Source: G963674505 sp964575975 (GTDB lineage: Bacteria; Desulfobacterota; Desulfobacteria; Desulfobacterales; SKZT01). Taken from it: a stretch of DNA of 28,928 bases. The DNA is taken from positions 1-28,928 of the forward strand of contig CAZNTU010000058.1 in the NCBI GenBank assembly GCA_964575975.1, in the 5' to 3' direction. The notes beneath the pieces are model-generated. The model made no database searches. It was not told where the DNA came from and saw only the letters and a list, made by a program, of their open reading frames with translations. Shown here in pieces: positions 15,939 through 22,797 of this stretch; the first letter of the stretch is position 1, and every line of letters starts with the position of its first letter. The position numbers were made by a program, and so were the translations under genes.

Positions 15939-16189
15939 GAGCGGTATTTTTTTTCAAGGTAGGCGGTATATTCATTTCGCAAACATTGATTGTCCAATGG
16001 CGGAAGAATTCCAGAGATTTGCCGGACTGTCGGAGAAATGTCGAACTCTTCTTTTTCCCGATCTTCGACCACAATGAACCGAAAGTAGTTTTCCACTATT
16101 TTCGAAACACTCTGTTCCGTTCGACGAGCATAAAGTTTGGCTTGCTCGATCACTTCCCTGTCCAATTTCAAAGTTAGTTTCGTATCCAT
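15935..16189 (-). CDS. DUF6364-like ribbon-helix-helix antitoxin
   Basis: An 84-residue protein with MDTKLTLKLDREVIEQAKLY at its start, the strand-helix pattern of ribbon-helix-helix DNA-binding antitoxins (DUF6364-like). The acidic C-terminal part (from about residue 45) would bind the PIN toxin encoded next. The ATG has a very strong AGGAGG ribosome site 6 bases upstream. The gene is intact although its toxin partner is broken in this assembly. It is expected to repress its own promoter, where a perfect inverted repeat is visible. Confidence 0.82.
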   Translation of the reverse strand: MDTKLTLKLDREVIEQAKLYARRTEQSVSKIVENYFRFIVVEDREKEEFDISPTVRQISGILPPLDNQCLRNEYTAYLEKKYRS

Positions 16190-16204
16190 TGACGCCTCCT
16201 CGTT

Positions 16205-16244
16205 TATACGTACATAAAATATTTTTTTATTACGTATACGTCAA
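16205..16244 (-). promoter_or_regulatory. Antitoxin promoter with palindromic operator
   Basis: On the minus strand, TTGACG (16244-16239) is followed by a spacer of exactly 17 bp and TATTTT (16221-16216). A perfect 8-bp inverted repeat, TATACGTA at 16205-16212 and TACGTATA at 16231-16238, brackets the -10 box. One arm touches the -35 box and the other lies near the start of transcription. This fits autorepression by a dimeric ribbon-helix-helix antitoxin. The promoter match is direct; the regulator is inferred. Confidence 0.6.
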
Positions 16245-16315
16245 GCACGAATTCGAGAAATCCATCGGAGCCATTTTCCGGCTTATGCAACCCCGCCCCT
16301 CGATGAACCTCTATG

Positions 16316-16344
16316 TTGACGAAAAAATCGCATTAATATATGAA
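16316..16344 (+). promoter_or_regulatory. Putative promoter upstream of the thioesterase gene
   Basis: TTGACG (16316-16321), a 17-bp spacer and TATGAA (16339-16344) form a reasonable sigma70-type promoter in an AT-rich stretch. It would drive the small frame at 16369 and the thioesterase at 16477. Confidence 0.4.
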
Positions 16345-16368
16345 GTACGGTAAAAAGAGGAGAACGTT

Positions 16369-16440
16369 ATGTCCGTTCGAATTTCACTGGAGCTTCCGGA
16401 AAGCTGGCGAACCAACAGATTATGTGAATTTTCGCTTTGA
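16369..16440 (+). CDS. Possible 23-residue leader peptide or gene remnant
   Basis: A short frame with a strong AGAGGAG ribosome site 6 bases before its ATG, preceded by a promoter-like sequence. The product begins MSVRISLELPESW, which resembles the first strand of small antitoxin-like DNA-binding proteins, and then stops after 23 residues. It could be a leader peptide of the thioesterase gene 36 bp downstream or the broken start of a lost gene. There is no homology evidence; the ribosome site is the main support. Confidence 0.3.
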   Translation: MSVRISLELPESWRTNRLCEFSL

Positions 16441-16476
16441 ATCAACGAATGAAATAGTCTCTCGAGGAGTCGGAGA

Positions 16477-16902
16477 ATGAACAGGGAAATCAAGGAGGCA
16501 ATAAGCCGCGCGGTGGAATCGGAGCCGTTCGCGCAAGCGCTCGGCATGAGACTTGTAGCTCTCGAGGAGGATTTTTCGTGCGTGGAGATGCTCTACGACC
16601 CGGAAAAGATGAACAACATTTACGGCCGCGCCCACGGGGGAGCATTGTTCGCCCTGATCGACGAAGCTTTCGAAACTGCGGGCCAGGCGCACGGGACGAT
16701 CGCGGTGGCCTTGAACGTGAACGTCACCTACGTAGCCAGCCCCGAACCCGGAACCCTTCTGCGCGCCGAAGCGAAAGAATTGAGCCTCACCCGGAGAACC
16801 GCCTCCTACGAAATCAAAGTCACCGACGCCGACTCGGGCGCGCTGATCGCCTCCTGCCAGGCTTTGGCTTACAGAACCGGAAAACCCATTCCTTTTCTCT
16901 GA
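16477..16902 (+). CDS. PaaI-family hotdog-fold thioesterase
   Basis: A 141-residue cytoplasmic single-hotdog protein. The family signature is seen in IYGRAHGGALFALIDEAFE, with the HGG turn and the catalytic acidic residue in the central helix. The strands VALNVNVTYVASPEPGTLL and the final beta strands follow. PaaI-type enzymes hydrolyse aryl- or acyl-CoA thioesters; the substrate cannot be read here. Length and motifs are those of the family. A GAGGAG ribosome site lies 7 bases before the ATG. There is no catabolic gene next to it, so it may be a general CoA-releasing enzyme. Confidence 0.85.
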   Translation: MNREIKEAISRAVESEPFAQALGMRLVALEEDFSCVEMLYDPEKMNNIYGRAHGGALFALIDEAFETAGQAHGTIAVALNVNVTYVASPEPGTLLRAEAKELSLTRRTASYEIKVTDADSGALIASCQALAYRTGKPIPFL

Positions 16903-17048
16903 TCGGATGGCGGTGATGATACCCGCATTTATCCAATCGTGTCTTACGGTTTCTTTGAATGGTTTCAATTCGAGTTTGCCTTGCAATGTATAATTGTCTG
17001 AATTTTGTCGCCTTCGAAGCGAACAACTCCGGCGGTTCCAAATAAACC

Positions 17049-17070
17049 GCGCCGCCGTGGAAGGCGGCGC
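17049..17070 (-). terminator. GC-rich hairpin downstream of the cobyrinate amidase gene
   Basis: GCGCCGCC (17049-17056) pairs perfectly with GGCGGCGC (17063-17070) around a 6-base loop. Read on the minus strand it lies about 95 bp after the gene that ends at 17166 and is followed by GGTTTATTTGG, a poor T tract. It may end that transcript, but the weak tail keeps confidence low. Confidence 0.3.
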
Positions 17071-17165
17071 CACCGCGACATCCGATAATTTCGGCGCCTT
17101 TCGTTATCGTGCTATGCTTCGGAACGGCTTCCAGACGTTCCGCGTCATCCCCGAGTTTGGAAGCG

Positions 17166-18668
17166 TTAAAGATTGTCTTGCCGTTTTAAGCGCCGAAACC
17201 GATCGGCGGCTTGCACGAAGCGTATAGCCCAATGGGGTTCTCCCAAGGCGAAAAGGTGAAGATATGCGGCGAACACGTTCCCCGCGAGAAACCCGTCCCG
17301 TTCCGAAACCATCCCGCCGTATTCCTTGCGGATTTCAAGGCAGTAGACATGAGGGGCGTCGTCGTGGACGACGCATTTGGAATAGTGGAACTCGTGCCCG
17401 CGAATGACCGAGCCGAGGGGATGGTACGGATTTTCGGCCGTCACGGTGGCCTCGACGTACCCCAAACCCTGGGGGCGGGCGCAAAGGCAGGTGGTCACGG
17501 GCAGGACGTCGGCCATGGGATACAGGTTGTCCTTGTAGACGAGTCCTCGTCCCAGATACATCAAGCCCCCGCATTCGGCGTAGATCGGCATGCCCCTTTG
17601 CGCTTCGGCTTTGACGCGCTTTCGGACAAGTTCGTTGCCGGCAAGCCGTTCCGCCAGGGTTTCGGGGAACCCTCCGCCCAGGTAAAGCCCGTCAATGGAC
17701 GGCCACGCTTCCTCCTTCAACAGCGAAAGCCTTACAAGTTCCGCCCCGGCGCGGCGAAGGGCCTCGAGGTTTTCCTCGTAGTAAAACCACAGGGCGGCGT
17801 CGAGTACATATCCGATGCGCACCGGCGGGGAGTCTTGCGACAGGGCGCTCGAGGAAGAGGCCCACACGTCCGGAAAAGGCGCGGCTTTATCCCGGTTTTC
17901 CCGGTCGCCGCCTTTCGTCTCGACACAATCCTCGGGAAATGGTTTCTCTACGAGAGGTTCGGCGCTTTGGGCGATTTCCCACACCCTGGCAATATCGACA
18001 TGGTCCTCAACGATGTCGGCCGCCGTTTCGAGAGCCCTTTCGCTCGTGGCGTACTCCTGGTCGGAAATCAGGCCCATGTGCCTTTCCGGAAGCGGGTTTT
18101 CCTTGAGCTTGGGAAGGGCTCCCAACACGGGAACGCCGGCGTATTGCTCGATGACTTCCTTTAAAATGCTGCGGTGCCGGGCGTTGGCTGTGCGATTTAG
18201 AATCACCCCGGCGATTCGCACGTCCGGCTCGAAATTCATGATTCCGCGCACCAGGGCCGCGGCCGTGCGCGTCATTTTGGTGCAGTCCATCACGAGAAGA
18301 ATCGGGGCGTCGAGGATTCGTGCGAGGGTCGCGGTGGAATAGGAACCCGCCGCGTCCTTTCCGTCGAAAATGCCGCGATTTCCCTCGATCACGGAGCATT
18401 CGCACGAGGCTGCGCCGGTCAGGAAAAGCGACCGCAACATCGGCTTGCTCAGGAAATAGGGGTCCAGATTGGTGGCCGGGACGCCCGCCGCCAAGCTGAG
18501 CCATTTCGCGTCGATGTAGTCGGGGCCTTTCTTGAAGGGCTTGACGCTTCTACCCGCCCGGACCCAGGCTCTAACGAGGCCGAGACTGACGATGGTTTTC
18601 CCGGACCCGCCGTTCACACCCGCGACGACGACCCTGGGACAATGTCCGGCACATGGACTTGAAATCAT
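17166..18668 (-). CDS. cbiA: Cobyrinate a,c-diamide synthase
   Basis: A 500-residue amidotransferase that uses glutamine and ATP to amidate the a and c side chains of cobyrinate (or hydrogenobyrinate) in cobalamin synthesis. The N-terminal ATPase domain has the P-loop GVNGGSGKTIVSLGL (about residues 16-30) and KKGPDYIDAKWL. The C-terminal class I glutamine amidotransferase-like domain has GLYLGGGFPE, the nucleophile motif YAECGGLMYL and RGHEFHYS. All family landmarks are present and the length is a little above usual, with a charged insertion near residues 225-270. The frame opens to 18875. The ATG at 18668 is chosen because the ATPase fold starts just after it and a promoter lies upstream. 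No other cobalamin gene is in the window, so it is an isolated step here. CfbB, the homologue acting in coenzyme F430 synthesis, is a less likely alternative. Confidence 0.9.
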   Translation of the reverse strand: MISSPCAGHCPRVVVAGVNGGSGKTIVSLGLVRAWVRAGRSVKPFKKGPDYIDAKWLSLAAGVPATNLDPYFLSKPMLRSLFLTGAASCECSVIEGNRGIFDGKDAAGSYSTATLARILDAPILLVMDCTKMTRTAAALVRGIMNFEPDVRIAGVILNRTANARHRSILKEVIEQYAGVPVLGALPKLKENPLPERHMGLISDQEYATSERALETAADIVEDHVDIARVWEIAQSAEPLVEKPFPEDCVETKGGDRENRDKAAPFPDVWASSSSALSQDSPPVRIGYVLDAALWFYYEENLEALRRAGAELVRLSLLKEEAWPSIDGLYLGGGFPETLAERLAGNELVRKRVKAEAQRGMPIYAECGGLMYLGRGLVYKDNLYPMADVLPVTTCLCARPQGLGYVEATVTAENPYHPLGSVIRGHEFHYSKCVVHDDAPHVYCLEIRKEYGGMVSERDGFLAGNVFAAYLHLFALGEPHWAIRFVQAADRFRRLKRQDNL

Positions 18669-18699
18669 ATGTTGCAGGTTCCTTTTCCAAAAATGAAAG

Positions 18700-18728
18700 A
18701 ATATGGCGAAAATCGTTTGGCATGTCAA
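18700..18728 (-). promoter_or_regulatory. Promoter of the cobyrinate amidase gene
   Basis: On the minus strand a perfect TTGACA (18728-18723) is followed by 17 bp and CATATT (18705-18700, four of six matches). It lies about 32 bp before the chosen ATG. No B12-box-like sequence was seen between promoter and gene, so cobalamin riboswitch control is not supported. Confidence 0.55.
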
Positions 18729-18742
18729 CGATATTTTGGAGA

Positions 18743-18766
18743 CCCGCGAAGGGGCACGTTCGCGGG
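18743..18766. promoter_or_regulatory. 8-bp inverted repeat between divergent promoters
   Basis: CCCGCGAA (18743-18750) and TTCGCGGG (18759-18766) form a perfect inverted repeat with 8 bases between. It sits between the divergent -35 boxes of the cobyrinate amidase and hydrolase genes. That place suits an operator for a shared regulator, but no regulator gene is nearby. Confidence 0.35.
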
Positions 18767-18788
18767 CGCAGAGGCAAGCGCGAGCAGT

Positions 18789-18817
18789 TTGACATGGTCG
18801 ATCTCTGTGAACATTGT
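18789..18817 (+). promoter_or_regulatory. Putative promoter of the alpha/beta hydrolase gene
   Basis: A perfect TTGACA (18789-18794) is followed by 17 bp and CATTGT (18812-18817), a poor -10 match. It lies about 50 bp before the ATG at 18866. The quality of the -35 box and its position favour it; the weak -10 suggests low or activated expression. Confidence 0.4.
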
Positions 18818-18865
18818 GAAAGATCGGTATTACAAAAAGTTTTTGAGAAAACGGAAAAAAGAACA

Positions 18866-19543
18866 ATGAATACACAAAAATTCCGAACCGAAGAAACCGC
18901 GTCTATTCGCTATCTCCTGTCTCTGCCGGACATATCCGAAGGCGAAACCGGACCTTTTCCCATGCTTTGTTTTCTGCACGGCTACGACGAGGGCGCTCCT
19001 ATGAAGATAGAAGACGCCTTGACCCGCCACGGCCCGTTGCGACCCGGAAATCCGCCTATCGTCGGCTGCTTCGTCGTGGTCGCCCCGCAATTGCCTTTAA
19101 AAGGCGACATTTGGAACCGCTACGCAGACACTGTCGCGGAAATCGTGCGAAAGGTGCGGAAAAAACATAACGGAGATCCTGATCGTACGTATTTGACCGG
19201 TTTCAGCTTCGGGGGGGCCGGGGTGTTCGACCTTGCGCTCAGACAACCTGATTTTTGGGCGGCGCTCTGGTCTGTGGATCCGACACGGGTTTCGGAACCA
19301 GGCCAGCAAGTCCCCGTATGGCTTTCCTTCGGCGCAGTCGCTCGCGGCGCAAAGGAAGTCTTCATTCGCGCGCTGAATCTGAAGTCGAAAGGAGACGATC
19401 CAGACGATCCGGAAAACGATCGGGTTTATCTGGACGAAGGGGAAGACCACGTAAATTCGGCGACTCGCGCGTACAATGACGATCGGATTTACTCGTGGCT
19501 CTTAAAGAAGCATTTGGACCGGTCCGAAAATCGGAAGATTTGA
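18866..19543 (+). CDS. Alpha/beta hydrolase, carboxylesterase-like
   Basis: A 225-residue serine hydrolase. The oxyanion region CFLHGYDEG (about residues 35-43) and the nucleophile elbow TGFSFGGAG (serine near residue 114) are clear. A late EDHVNSATRAYNDDRIYSWL gives the probable catalytic histidine, as in the predicted esterase/phospholipase group where H is followed by an aromatic-rich helix ending in YxWL. No signal peptide is present from the ATG at 18866, so it is probably cytoplasmic. An open frame extends upstream to 18653, but it crosses the promoter region. The ribosome site (GGAAAAAAG) is weak. The natural substrate is unknown. It is divergent from the cobyrinate amidase gene. Confidence 0.82.
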   Translation: MNTQKFRTEETASIRYLLSLPDISEGETGPFPMLCFLHGYDEGAPMKIEDALTRHGPLRPGNPPIVGCFVVVAPQLPLKGDIWNRYADTVAEIVRKVRKKHNGDPDRTYLTGFSFGGAGVFDLALRQPDFWAALWSVDPTRVSEPGQQVPVWLSFGAVARGAKEVFIRALNLKSKGDDPDDPENDRVYLDEGEDHVNSATRAYNDDRIYSWLLKKHLDRSENRKI

Positions 19544-19688
19544 CTGTCTTGCCATCGCGAATTCCAATGTTTAATATTGTTGAAAAATAGGACTCTATAC
19601 CAAACACGCGATATAAGAAAAAAACAGAAATTTTTTCCGTCCGACGCCCGACTCTGAGCCCGAAACTTCCAGAATCGAATTGGCTCGC

Positions 19689-19743
19689 GTTCGCCAAATA
19701 CAACAGCTTAAAATTTAACGGCAACCAACCCCGAACTTCAAAT
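19689..19743. repeat. 55-bp repeat, left copy, flanking assembly gap 2
   Basis: Identical over 55 bases to 19844-19898 beyond the N run. The length equals that of the repeat around gap 1 although the sequences are unrelated, which points to an assembly k-mer rather than a biological repeat unit. Confidence 0.9.
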
Positions 19744-19843
19744 NNNNNNNNNNNNNNNNNNNNNNNNNNNNNNNNNNNNNNNNNNNNNNNNNNNNNNNNN
19801 NNNNNNNNNNNNNNNNNNNNNNNNNNNNNNNNNNNNNNNNNNN
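19744..19843. other. Assembly gap 2 (100 N)
   Basis: Exactly 100 N between two identical 55-bp sequences, within intergenic DNA. The true distance may be zero after collapsing the duplicate, or an unresolved tandem repeat may be hidden. Confidence 0.95.
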
Positions 19844-19898
19844 GTTCGCCAAATACAACAGCTTAAAATTTAACGGCAACCAACCCCGAACTTCAAAT
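19844..19898. repeat. 55-bp repeat, right copy, flanking assembly gap 2
   Basis: Identical to 19689-19743. See the gap entry for interpretation. Confidence 0.9.
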
Positions 19899-19970
19899 AT
19901 GCCTCTCCCGACAATTGCGCCGAAACGAAACATTCGACCGCAACTTCGCCCTATATTTTCCGACATGTGC

Positions 19971-20186
19971 GGATGGATGGTGGGTTAGATCTGCGGGAGA
20001 GCGCCGGAAGCATCGTGGGGTTTTCCAGGTGATCGTCGTCCTTGGGGAACTCGTGCGACGCCGGAACCGCCGGTCTAACCCACGATCAACCGCAAAGCCC
20101 CATCCGTGCAGGTGGATAATCTTCGATCTGCCAGGACTAGCGGTCCGGCTTCCAACCGACTGTCGCGAAGAGCGCCGGACCTTTTT
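19971..20186 (+). ncRNA. Candidate structured leader RNA upstream of DUF3015 gene
   Basis: A perfect 10-bp inverted repeat, GTGGGTTAGA (19980-19989) and TCTAACCCAC (20074-20083), encloses 84 bases. An inner hairpin can form from CGTCG and CGACG near 20035-20060. The hexamer GCCGGA occurs at 20003, 20060 and 20174, and its complement TCCGGC at 20144-20149 is the 5' arm of a terminator. The same arm could therefore pair with alternative partners, as in attenuators and riboswitches. It matches no RNA family that I recognise. It could be a leader of the DUF3015 gene, a small RNA ending at the terminator, or chance pairing. Confidence 0.35.
20142..20186 (+). terminator. Intrinsic terminator just upstream of the DUF3015 gene
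   Basis: GGTCCGGC (20142-20149) pairs perfectly with GCCGGACC (20174-20181), followed by TTTTT (20182-20186). The 24-base interior can pair further through TTC/GAA and CGAC/GTCG. It ends 41 bp before the DUF3015 ATG, so it would stop transcripts entering that gene unless relieved. It may thus be a regulated attenuator. Confidence 0.6.
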
Positions 20187-20227
20187 AATCTGTTCGTAAA
20201 AGCAACAAAAACAGAAAGGAGCGAAAG

Positions 20228-20686
20228 ATGAAAAAAGCGGCATTTTTTACGATGGCACTGTTTTCCATTCTCGCGTTCGCGGGAGGAGTTTCGGCGCAAC
20301 AGCAGAATACCGGCTGCGGTTTGGGCACAATGGTTTTCGAAGGAGAGACCGGCCTTGTCCAGCAGGTCCTCGCCGTCACGACGAACGGAAGCTTCGGAAA
20401 CCAGACCTTCGGAATCAGTTCGGGTACTTTGAATTGCGATCAGCCCGAGAATTTTGCATCCAACAGGAAACTCGACGAGTTCGTGGCCGAGAACATGGAT
20501 CCTCTTGCCAGGGATATCGCCCGAGGGCACGGCGAATATCTCGACACCTTGGCAGTGCTGATGGAAATCCCTCCCCGGAATCGCGCCGCTTTCGGTTCCA
20601 AGCTGCAAACCAACTTCTCCCTGATCTACACTGGAGACAACGTTACCCACGTGGATGTGCTGAACAATATCCAGGCGGTCATGTAA
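20228..20686 (+). CDS. DUF3015 exported protein
   Basis: A 152-residue protein with a classic signal peptide (KK, a hydrophobic core, then AGGVSA before QQQ, cleavage near residue 23-24). The mature part has the DUF3015 signature NTGCGLGTMVFEGETG and TTNGSFGNQTFGISSG, with a second cysteine in TLNCDQ that could form a disulfide with the first. DUF3015 proteins are periplasmic or outer-membrane-associated and of unknown function. A strong AAAGGAG ribosome site precedes the ATG. It is followed after 4 bp by the DUF4105 gene, a pairing that I recall from other Gram-negative genomes. Confidence 0.88.
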   Translation: MKKAAFFTMALFSILAFAGGVSAQQQNTGCGLGTMVFEGETGLVQQVLAVTTNGSFGNQTFGISSGTLNCDQPENFASNRKLDEFVAENMDPLARDIARGHGEYLDTLAVLMEIPPRNRAAFGSKLQTNFSLIYTGDNVTHVDVLNNIQAVM

Positions 20687-20690
20687 TCGC

Positions 20691-22655
20691 TTGTTTTCCG
20701 ACTTGGCGCCAATTTCCGCAGCCGCCGAAGGGAAATACGGCTTGCCGGCGAGGCTCGTATTTCCCTTCGGATTTTTGCTGCTGCTTTTATCGACCCTGAC
20801 CTGCGCTTCCGCGCTTGCGACTGAGGCCTATATGGAGGAACTTCAGGGGGAGGCCGCCCGAAAGAAGCTGCACGCGGACCCGTATTGGCATATACTGCTG
20901 CATTATAAACCTCGGTTGCTCAGGGGCGTCGAAAGCCTTGTGGACGACCCCGATTTTTTTCTGGCCCCCGACGGCAAACACAACCCGGAGTCGGAGTTGA
21001 ACGCTACAATAGAAGCCTTTTTCGAGCCTGCGGACGATCGACGCAAACATCCCGTCTGCCGTTTTGTAGCCCGATTTTCGTGGCTTGTCGAAAAACTCTC
21101 CATCGATATCCTAAAGCTGCCGGTTTCCGAATGCGTCGCTTTCGAGAACCTGTTGAAGCAAATGCATCCCGAATCCGTCTCCCTCGTATTTCCAACCTCC
21201 TTCATGAACAGCCCCGCATCCATGTTCGGCCACACCCTTCTGACATTCGATTCGACCCCGGAAAGCAAGCTGCTTTCCCATGCCCTGAACTATTCGGCCG
21301 TGACCGACGAAACATTCGGGCCTCTGTTCGCTGTAAAGGGCATCTTCGGCCTCTACGAGGGCTACTTTTCCATCTTGCCGTACTACGCGAAAATCCAGGA
21401 GTACAGCGAATCGGACCATCGGGATATGTGGGAATACGCCTTGAATTTCGACAAGAGGGAAATTCGAAGGATGCTGATGCATGCGTACGAAATGGACCAT
21501 ATCCACTCGGACTATTTCTTTTTCGATGAAAACTGCTCCTATGTTCTGCTGTTCATCCTGGAAGCCGGAAGACCTTCGCTCGATCTCACGCACAGGATGC
21601 CTAAGTGGGCGATACCTTTGGACACCGTCAAAGCGGTGAAAGAAGCCGGATTGGTTTCAGGCGTTGTCTATCGTCCGTCCAAAACCACGAGGATTCGCCG
21701 GCTTATGCATGCGAATTCCACCGAGAACGCGAGTCTGGCGAAATCGATCATAGAGAAAAAAGTCGCGCCCGAGGCGATCGTATCGTCGAATCAAACCGTC
21801 GATGAGAAAATCGGCGTCTGCGAGCTGGCCGTCGAGTATCTTCAGTATCTCTATTCCAAAAAGAAAATGGAAAAGCAGGATTATTTGGGCTTGTATTTGA
21901 ACCTTCTCGAGATCAGAAGCACGTTCGGAAGATCCGGCGAGTCCGACGACATCGCATCCGGGATTCCGGTCCCGCCAAGGCCCGACGAAGGCCACGATTC
22001 CAGCAGGTTGAGAATTGGCGCAGGGGCGAGGGAAGGGGACTTGTTCCAGGAAATATCCTACCGCCCTGCGAACCACGACATTTTAGACGACAGCGACGGG
22101 TATATCCAGGGAGGGCAGATCGTCTTCGCCGACACCGTCTTCAGGTACTACCCCGCCAAAGAGAGGCTCCAGTTGCAAAGTTTCGACGCCATCGACATTC
22201 TGTCCCTGTCTCCGGTGGATTCGCTCTTCACGCCCAAGTCCTGGAAAGTGCGCACGGGATTGAGAAGGGAGCCCTTCGAGGACGATGACGACGAGCATCT
22301 GATCTTCGAATTGAACTTCGGCGGCGGCTACGCCATTGAAAAACCGTTTCCGGGAACCTGGTACTTTTTTCTGGAATCGGATTCGAACCTTGGTGGAATT
22401 CTGGAGGACAACCACGCGGTCGGGTTCGGAGTCTCGGTCGGGTGGCTGAGGGAATTCCGAAGCGTTTGGCGCCTGCACTTGTTCGCCCGCGACATCTACT
22501 ATCCTCTCGGGGACCGCCGAAATCTTTTCGAGGTCGGATTCGCCCAGGATTTCACGGTCGGAAAGAACTTTGGAGTCAGGTTCGAAATCGAAAGCCGGAG
22601 CACTCGCCACATCGACGTCGCCGAGGGGAAGGTGAGCTGGAATTGGTATTTTTAG
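20691..22655 (+). CDS. DUF4105 (Lnb N-terminal-like) exported protein
   Basis: A 654-residue protein. The first ATG in frame would remove the hydrophobic leader RLVFPFGFLLLLLSTLTCA, so a TTG start is needed. I use 20691; 20742, also TTG, is possible. After the signal peptide (cleavage near residue 43) comes the DUF4105/Lnb-type periplasmic domain. It has FPTSFMNSPASMFGHTLLTF (conserved H181) and FDENCSYVLLFIL (conserved C282), the residues expected of this cysteine/histidine fold. The C-terminal third (about 450-654) is rich in alternating beta strands and ends in an aromatic residue (WNWYF), resembling an outer-membrane beta-barrel. Lnb proteins act on lipoprotein acyl chains, but this single domain does not prove that activity. 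A terminator-like hairpin overlaps the leader codons. Confidence 0.82.
   Translation: MFSDLAPISAAAEGKYGLPARLVFPFGFLLLLLSTLTCASALATEAYMEELQGEAARKKLHADPYWHILLHYKPRLLRGVESLVDDPDFFLAPDGKHNPESELNATIEAFFEPADDRRKHPVCRFVARFSWLVEKLSIDILKLPVSECVAFENLLKQMHPESVSLVFPTSFMNSPASMFGHTLLTFDSTPESKLLSHALNYSAVTDETFGPLFAVKGIFGLYEGYFSILPYYAKIQEYSESDHRDMWEYALNFDKREIRRMLMHAYEMDHIHSDYFFFDENCSYVLLFILEAGRPSLDLTHRMPKWAIPLDTVKAVKEAGLVSGVVYRPSKTTRIRRLMHANSTENASLAKSIIEKKVAPEAIVSSNQTVDEKIGVCELAVEYLQYLYSKKKMEKQDYLGLYLNLLEIRSTFGRSGESDDIASGIPVPPRPDEGHDSSRLRIGAGAREGDLFQEISYRPANHDILDDSDGYIQGGQIVFADTVFRYYPAKERLQLQSFDAIDILSLSPVDSLFTPKSWKVRTGLRREPFEDDDDEHLIFELNFGGGYAIEKPFPGTWYFFLESDSNLGGILEDNHAVGFGVSVGWLREFRSVWRLHLFARDIYYPLGDRRNLFEVGFAQDFTVGKNFGVRFEIESRSTRHIDVAEGKVSWNWYF
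20725..20776 (+). terminator. 15-bp hairpin with T tract overlapping the DUF4105 signal peptide codons
   Basis: CCGAAGGGAAATACG (20725-20739) pairs perfectly with CGTATTTCCCTTCGG (20756-20770), and ATTTTT follows. This is a textbook intrinsic terminator shape, 39 bp past the DUF3015 stop. Both arms are also codons of the DUF4105 leader region, and a TTG codon in its frame lies in the loop at 20742. It probably ends part of the DUF3015 transcription and limits DUF4105 expression. Confidence 0.65.
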
Positions 22656-22737
22656 ACAGAAAATCACTCGAAGGCAGCCAGAGCTTCCAGCTCTTGTCCG
22701 ACGCTTTACAGGTTGAACATTGTTGGAAATTTCCACT

Positions 22738-22756
22738 CCAGACCAGGATGGTCTGG
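22738..22756. repeat. 7-bp hairpin upstream of secreted protein gene
   Basis: CCAGACC (22738-22744) and GGTCTGG (22750-22756) form a perfect inverted repeat with a 5-base loop, 42 bp before the ATG at 22798. There is no T tract, so it is not a normal terminator. It may be a leader structure or an operator. Confidence 0.3.
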
Positions 22757-22797
22757 TTACCTTCGAAGGGCATCGCTTGCAACGAAAGCTGGGAGAC

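Larger units (their letters stand above)
19544..20227. other. Intergenic region with assembly gap and structured sequence
   Basis: This region has no convincing gene. It holds an AT-rich stretch after the hydrolase (19544-19680), the second assembly gap with its 55-bp flanks, and a part rich in inverted repeats (about 19971-20186) ending in a terminator in front of the DUF3015 gene. Frames seen here on either strand lack ribosome sites and recognisable products. Confidence 0.7.

Noticed and set aside
18669..18865. Cobalamin riboswitch upstream of the cobyrinate amidase gene
   Set aside because: No B12-box-like sequence was found, and the promoter lies only about 32 bp from the ATG, leaving no room for the aptamer.
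19893..20243. Minus-strand frame across the structured leader
   Set aside because: No ribosome site or domain, and the codons cross the terminator and inverted repeats.
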